A stretch of DNA of 64,000 nt from Eleusine coracana subsp. coracana (lineage: Eukaryota; Streptophyta; Magnoliopsida; Poales; Poaceae), in contig CM064427.1 of NCBI GenBank assembly GCA_032690845.1, positions 17,619,501-17,683,500 on the forward strand, read 5' to 3'. The first letter of the stretch is position 1. The number at the start of each line of letters is the position of its first letter. A model generated the notes under the pieces. The model searched no databases. It was not told the origin of the DNA and saw nothing but the letters and a program-made list of their open reading frames with translations. This document shows positions 57,775-64,000 of the stretch, one piece after another. The translations under genes were made by a program, and so were the position numbers.

Positions 57775-60700
57775 GACTTCTGCAAGCACCCGAGCCAGCC
57801 ACAATGCCTGACAAGCAGCATTGGCAGCTGCTGTATACTCTGCCTTGCAGCTCGACTGCGCCACTACCTTCTGATTCATAGACTGCCGGGTGATCAGGCT
57901 GCTGCTAAGAAAGAAGATCATGCCCCTCATTCTCTTCCTAGCATCAACATCGCCGCATAATTGTTGTGACTGAAGCCAGTGAGCTTGGCCTCACCCTCCT
58001 CTTTCTGGCCAAACCAAAGTACCCAATTCTGGATCCCGGCCACATGGATCCTGGCCACATAGTGCAGGATGCAGTTCACCGCAGCAAGGTGGTCCTCCCA
58101 CGGATCCTCCAAGAACCGGCTAACAAACCCGATAACAAAAGCTAAATTAGAGCGAGTGTTAACCAGGTACCTCAAGCTCCAAACGATGCTCATGTACATC
58201 ATCACGTCGACCAATGGCAGCTCACTGAGCTTGCTCAGCTTGAGCCGCGTCTGCAGCTTGAGCACCTTGTGCTCGGTGCCAATGATGACGAAACCTATCG
58301 ACTGCTCGACATAGGCCCCCTCCTACAGGTACCCATTGAGGAATGCTGATTTGACGTCCATATGGTGCACCTTCCACCCCTCGTGCACCGTGAGGGCTAT
58401 GAGCAGGTGCACCGAGTCCGGCTCTAACACCACATCGTAGTCGATACCGTGCCGCTGTGCGTAGCACTTCACCACGAGGCATGCCTTGTGTTTGGACACC
58501 GTTCTGTGTTCATCCTGCTTCACCTTGAAGACCCACTTCACGCCGATCAACTTGCGACCGAGTAGGAGGTCGGTGAGGCACCATGTGTCGTTCTCCTCGA
58601 TGGAGTCCATCTCCTCCATCATCGCCTACCTCTAACTGGGGCTGCCCTCCGCCTCGGTGAATGAGATGGGCTCGTCGGCGCTCACCGCATGAAGCTCCTC
58701 CATCACTAGTGTGCGTGGTGCAAGACCATGCGGTGAGGCCTGCCCGATGATGTCGTTGATGCTGCGATATTGAAGAGGCGCGTTGTCATGGTGGTCGGCA
58801 TCAAGTTTGTTGTCGTCGACACTGTCCAGTGAGCCAGGCTCTAGCTCATCGGCCTCTACACCCGGAGGCGGTGATTGACCTCCTGGTGCATCTCCCGCAG
58901 GCACCTCGACCATCTCATCAACAGGTGCAGCTTGTGCCCAAGTAGTGTACTCCACCGTGAACACGTTATCGCCAATAGTTGGCTCGCCATCACCACCGCT
59001 GTTGCCCTAGTCTCACTGGGCTTGCTCATCGAACACTACGTCATGTGTCACATGGACACGCTTCGTGATGGGGTCATAGGTGCGATATGCCTTCGAGCCA
59101 CGCTCGTAGCCGACGAAGATCATCTTTTGCCCACGATCGTCGAGCTTCTTCAGGTGCAGCGTTGTGTTTGGAACATAGATGATGCAGTTGAACATTTGGT
59201 GGTGGTGCACCGCTAGCTTCTTCCCGTGCCACCTCTCAAACGGGGTCATCCCGTGCACGCTCTTCGTTGGGCATAGATTCAGCACATATACGGCAGTGTT
59301 AACCGCCTCACCCTAGAACTAGCCGGGGAGCCCCTTCGCCTTGAGCTTGCTCCTCGCTGTGGCCACAACCATGCCATTCCAGCGCTCCATGATGTTGTTC
59401 TGCTAGGAGCTATAGGGCACTGGCGATGCACACCCTCGCCCGCATAGTACTCCACGAACTCCCTCGCAGTGAACTCGCCACCGTGATCAGTGCAGAGCGC
59501 CTTTAGCTTGATGCCAGACTTGCCCTTAGCCTGCGCTTGTATCTCCTAGATAGCAGCGTTAGCACGATCCTTGGAAGGAATCACGACTACCGACATGTAT
59601 CTGCTCAAGTCATCCACCAAGAGCAGAAAATACTTGTTATCTGTGGGCGTCGTCGGTGAGATGCGCACACAGAGGTTACCATGCACCAGTTCGAGTCACT
59701 GCCATGCCCGGTACTCCGCCTGTGCTGGAAATGAAGTTTGCCTTTGCTTCCTAGCTTGGCACGCCTCGCACAGGTGATCGATCTGTACGATCACCGGTAG
59801 GCTACGCACTAGCTCCTCCTGAGCTAGTTTACTCAGCGCTGCCATGTTGACATGGTCGAAATACTCGTGCCAGTGCCATGTCTCCTTGTCGCCATGCACG
59901 CACACTGCCAGACATGATGGTTGTGCCACCTTCAGCTGGATCTTGTACAGGCGGTTGCCTGCACGTGCCACCTTCGCGAGTAGCTTTCCACCAGGCTTGC
60001 GAACCCTCATCACCCCATCCTCGATCTTGGTCTTGTAGCCGCCCTCATCGAGCTGACCCATGTTGATGATGTTCATCGTAAGCCGCAGAATGAAGTAGGC
60101 TTCGGTGAGCGACTGGACCTCCCCGTTCTTGCACTCGAAGATGACGGTGCCCTGGCCTACGATGTGTGCCACCGAGTTGTCGCTAAACCGCACGGTGCCA
60201 AGCACCATCATGTTCGGCTTGGTGCAAGCGAACCTGGATCCGATCATATGGTTGGTGGCGCTAGTGTCCACAACCTAGGTCTCTACCTCTTGATCCTTCT
60301 CTTCATTGAGATGGCTGAACACCTTCTGCTCCCGGATCTCCAATTGGGCGATGGATCTCGTTGATGCCGCCCCAGACCCTCCAATGCCATGCTCCCGGCC
60401 TGACTCCTGTGGCGCCGAATCATCATTCGCAAGTGCGTCGACCACCAGTGAGAGTCTTGGTCTGATGCCGTCATGAGCCAGAGCGAGGCCTCCTCTTCAT
60501 CTTGCGCAACGTGAGCCTGCTCCTTCTTGGGTTTTGACCTGCACTCTCGGGCTCAGTGGCGCATCTTGCCACCGCGTAGGCATTCATCGTTGATGGGCCG
60601 GTTTGAATATGCCAGCCCACTTGGTGGACCACCATGCCCGCAATTGCCGCCACCACCGTCGCGATGCATCGAGCCGCTGCTCGCGCCGCTGCCGTACTCT

Positions 60701-61259
60701 GCCTCGTGTTTCTTCCTCCCTAAGGTATAGCTTCCCTTCATGCTGCAGCGACACTGGAGCTTCCTTGAAAGCCTCCTCAGCCTCCTTTAGCCGCCCCATC
60801 AGATCAGCGACAGTCATCGTCGACACGTCGAGGAGAGTCTTGATGCTAATCGTGATCTGCTTGAACCAAGGTGACAGGCTCTGTAAGTTCTTCGCCATGA
60901 TTTCAGGATCATTCATCTCGATGGTCCTCACGAGCGTGTTGAGATGCGCTGCCATGCCTTCCAAACGGAGTGCATGGTCCTCGATGGTCTCACCGCCGCC
61001 GAACATGGCGAGGTCGAATTGTCGGCGCAGCTGCTGCGCCGTTGACTTCTTCATATGATCATCACCAAACCTCATGGTTGCGATCATATCCCAGGCCTCC
61101 TTAGCTGTGTCCTTCTTGGCAATCATCAGCACCATCTCCGGTGGTAACACACCGCATAAGGCGTCGAGCGCCATCATCTCCTTCTGGGTGTCGGTGCCGT
61201 CATTCTCGATGATGTTCCAAAGGGCTCTGGCCTTCAACTTGACCTTCATGAGCAGCGCC
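57775..61259 (-). mobile_element. Ty1/copia relic without LTRs
   Basis: It reads leftward gag, protease, gag-pre-integrase, integrase, RT, RNase H, the copia order. The 3' end is lost at the join with the truncated LTR at 57774. The 5' end is interrupted by the LTR at 61260 inserted in the gag start. Codon use is GC-rich, unlike the AT-rich LTR sequence on both sides. The lineage is probably Ale/Retrofit-like, by general resemblance only. Confidence 0.85.
57775..61259 (-). pseudogene. Copia gag-pol pseudogene with deleted RT core
   Basis: Gag: ALLMKVKLKARALWN (from 61259), STAQQLRRQFDLAMFGGGET (about 61000). Protease: VVDTSATNHM (about 60265), with Ser-Ala after Asp. Pre-integrase H2C2: WHWHEYFDH ... 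CEACQARKQ (about 59750-59880). Integrase: SVHGMTPFERWHGK (about 59240). RT start: IEENDTWCLTDL ... HHMDVKSAFLNG (58330-58600). From about 58250 the frame passes directly from KVLKL to the post-RT region (YLVNTRSNLAFVIGFVSRFL), so the YVDD-bearing core is deleted. RNase H: CKAEYTAAANAACQALWLA (about 57790-57850). In-frame stops occur before VVD (60276), in integrase near 59404, twice near 59312-59320, and after FLNGYL near 58325, plus frameshifts. Confidence 0.88.
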
Positions 61260-64000
61260 TGTGACACCCCATGACTAATCCTTAATTAATTAGTGCTAAA
61301 CCTTAATTAGCAAGCATGATAAGCCAATGTTTAATTAAAAATACCACATGAAATAATAAAGTTCCAAATCAATTTGAATTATGAAGCAAAACAAAACCCT
61401 ACAAATCAAGTTGTGAAGCAACTAAAAATTTATATATGCAACCCTTAGCAAATAAGTTCGTGAGCATTATAGGAATAATAAAACAGAATTTTGGCACAAG
61501 AATGATAATTTTATAACTTATGGAAATGCCTTAATTAATTAAATAAAGCCTAGAAACCTTTAACAATTGAATTTTTATGGTGAAATAATTATAATTATTC
61601 TGGCAAAATGGATTCCACCACGGCCTCACAAATATCTTGAGGGATCTATGTTTAAAATCCCATATCGTTTGGACTTAAGGAAGTAATTTATTTGATTAAA
61701 AATCAGAATAGGGACTTGTTGGCAAATTATTTGAATTTCTGAAGGGCCTCTTTGCAAATTGGCTTGTGTCCTTCCTCCCGCTGACAACTGCCTGGTCAAA
61801 ACCACCATGCGCATGCCTATTTTTCTCACTGCTTCTCTCACTTCCTCGCTTCGCTCGTGCCATGCTGCTTTCCGCTGCCTGGCCCGCATTAGTGCTTTGC
61901 TGCCTCGCCTCCTGCCGTGCCAAAAAGCCACCGCTTTTGCTCCTCCGCCGCTGCCGCCATGACTGATGGGACTCCTCACTGTCGTCTCGCGTCCAATCGC
62001 CTCGCCCCCCCAATTACCGAGCCAAAACAGTGCGCACCCCGCCCTAGTTTCGACCGAGTCAAGATCGAGCTCGACTTGGCCCATAAGGACCTTTCCTGGC
62101 CGCTTCTTCCCCCTGCCCTCCGCCATTACCGCCGTAGAGCTCAAGCTCATCGCATCGTTGGCGTGCTGCCTCTCGAGCCAAGCCACCACCACCCTTGGAC
62201 GCGCAGACACCCCCACTCCCTCGCTGCGCAATTGCTTCATCAACAACCCGACAGCATTGCCCTAGTTTGAACACGAACCGAAAGGGCCTTCCGGCGACCT
62301 CCATCAACGTCGACTCAAAATTTCTCCTTCCTGGTAAGCCATTGCACTCGATTTCTTCTCCCTGGTTTTTGCAACCCTTCAACGACCTCCCTGACCCGAT
62401 CTTCGATTGCTTCATGCCTTAAGGTGGCAACATTTTTTCCAATTCTCCCCGACTCTGCTCCGGCGCCGGCAACAACCGAACCGCCACTGACGAGCTCGAG
62501 CTCTATGCTCCGCTCCACCTTGACGCAAATGGAAGCGATGCCGGCCCTCGCAATGCTGCCGTGAAGCTCAACGACGAGGCCGTGACGTCTTCCAGCCCTC
62601 GCACCGCGAACCCGACATCGCAGAAGCTCTGCCTCCTGCCGCCGCTCAACGTTGATGACCCTCCGGTAAGAGTCTGTCATCATGAACCCCACCATTCATT
62701 GCGCCTCACCATGCACGCCACCCCCGCGCGCCTTCAGCAAGCTTTCGTCATGCGTAGACACTGACGGCGACAACCTCGAGACTCTCGTTTCGGCTCCGGC
62801 GAAACCCCCCTGGCAGCACTGAGCTGGATGTTGACGTGATGAGCTGGCGCCTACTGGCAGGTGACGTGTCAGCAACGTGTCGCTGACTCAGCGCTGATGC
62901 AATAATGAATAAACCAGGAAAAAACCAGAAAAACATAGGAAATACTAATTAACTTTGAAAAATCGTAGTAAATAAAATACAAATCCAATGGAGCTGAAAC
63001 CAAATGTGTTAGTTTCATTCTAATCTGCTCTATTTAAGAAAAATGATAATATGATGCCTCTGTACATATATTTGTAATAATTATTATCTTGCCAAAGCAC
63101 TAAATAGATCACTATAAATTCTAGAAATGCAATTTAAATCTGATTTTTGGCATGCACTGTTATTTTATAATAATATATCACTCTGATTTTGGGTTAATCA
63201 AAATATGCATTATTTCATACCCTAGGATGTATTTAGCACTTGGTGAAAATGATGTTTACACATGCCCCTGTACATGATAAATGGGCCATGTCCAAAAACA
63301 TATGTTTACTATATTAAATGAATTATTTGTTGTCCAAACTATTTTAACCCTAGTAAAATGATTATTGCACATAAAATGATAAGATCAGAACTGGTTTCTT
63401 TAAAGCATATGGCTTCGAGAACATGTTAGTAACAATGTTGTCACCTTAACACCACTGCATTTTTGCATTTGCCATGTTATTGCATGTGCGGTATTATTTC
63501 GGTACCGCTGACACCTTGTTCATATTTAGGTATCGAAAACCATGAGCCAGAACCAGATTTTCAGCACGACCATAATACTGAGGAGTAAGAGATTATAGTT
63601 GCTAACACTTGTGTTGATCAAGGCAAGCCCCGGTTTGCATATGCCGTTTTATAAAGTTTTGCTAGTTTCAATATATTAATGCTAGTGTATATGCTGATTG
63701 ATGCATTGAGTTAATAGGAGTTGATTGGAATTCCACTTGCACATTACCCAAATGTCCCATGTTAATGCTATATGAGTCACGGTAGGATTTGGTACTAAAT
63801 TGCTATGCTTAGTAATAGGATATTATCGGTAGTGTTGTTGCTATTGCTAAGAGAATGGTTTGATCACTAAAGATGAACTTAAAGGAATAAGTTTACTTTT
63901 GATGTTATGACCGGGCAGGGATGATGCATGTGTAGGTTTGCAGTAACACATGAGTGTTGACTGCGGTAGTCCTGCCTTGTTGAACCTAGGACCCGTCCGT
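61260..64000 (+). repeat. Long gypsy LTR (Tekay-type), start only
   Basis: It begins TGTGACACCCCATGACTAAT in the copia gag; the preceding GCGCC (61255-61259) would be the target duplication. The architecture equals the other long LTRs: AT-rich start, GC-rich island (about 61760-62880) with open frames on both strands, AT-rich tail. It runs past the window end, so the LTR end, primer site and internal region are not seen. I found no protein motif. Confidence 0.75.

Overview
This is intergenic-style DNA from a large grass (Poaceae) genome. Ty3/gypsy and Ty1/copia retrotransposons, Helitrons, a hAT and a PIF/Harbinger transposon fill most of it. The near-palindromic ACCGGACGGTCCGGT-type motif in the copia LTRs and the GC-rich codon use of the one host gene suggest a panicoid grass of the maize, sorghum or sugarcane kind; this is inference, since nothing was searched. 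All boundaries were placed by eye.

Left part (1-13.5 kb): a nest of retrotransposons. The pol end and 3' LTR of a Tekay/Del-like gypsy element (1-5994) abut the 3' part of a SIRE/Opie-like copia element (5995-8758). That element in turn abuts the gag and 5' LTR of a related copia element on the opposite strand (8759-11304). Two further LTR pieces of the same kind follow (11341-11642 and 12376-13531).

Middle (14-30 kb): a decayed ZMYM1-like hAT transposon (14133 to about 17432, minus) lies just downstream of the only intact host gene I can support, a BOLA4-like BolA/YrbA-family gene on the minus strand (CDS 28135 to 18467, three exons, 163 codons plus stop). Its second intron is about 9.1 kb long because it holds a complete but mutated Reina-like gypsy element (20334-25324, 305-bp LTRs, 5-bp target duplication GGTTT). 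The Reina element itself split a short RTE-like LINE tail. An LTR in the gene's own orientation lies about 350 bp upstream of the BOLA4 start codon.

Right part (30-64 kb): Helitron 1 (30162-37548), a PIF/Harbinger relic (38651-40442), a receptor-like kinase fragment (42622-43142) and a long-LTR, non-coding gypsy derivative resembling a LARD (43143-57774). The first LTR of that derivative carries Helitron 2 (45559-50452), and the second LTR preserves the exact empty site. Then come a minus-strand copia relic whose RT core is deleted (57775-61259) and, inserted in its gag, the start of another long Tekay-type LTR (61260 to the window end).

No operon, CRISPR or new defence-type system is visible. 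The most informative observations are the Helitron with an in-window empty site, the transposon-loaded BOLA4 intron, the inverted copia LTR pair, and a pattern of stop codons that mostly fits deamination of methylated CHG and CG cytosines.
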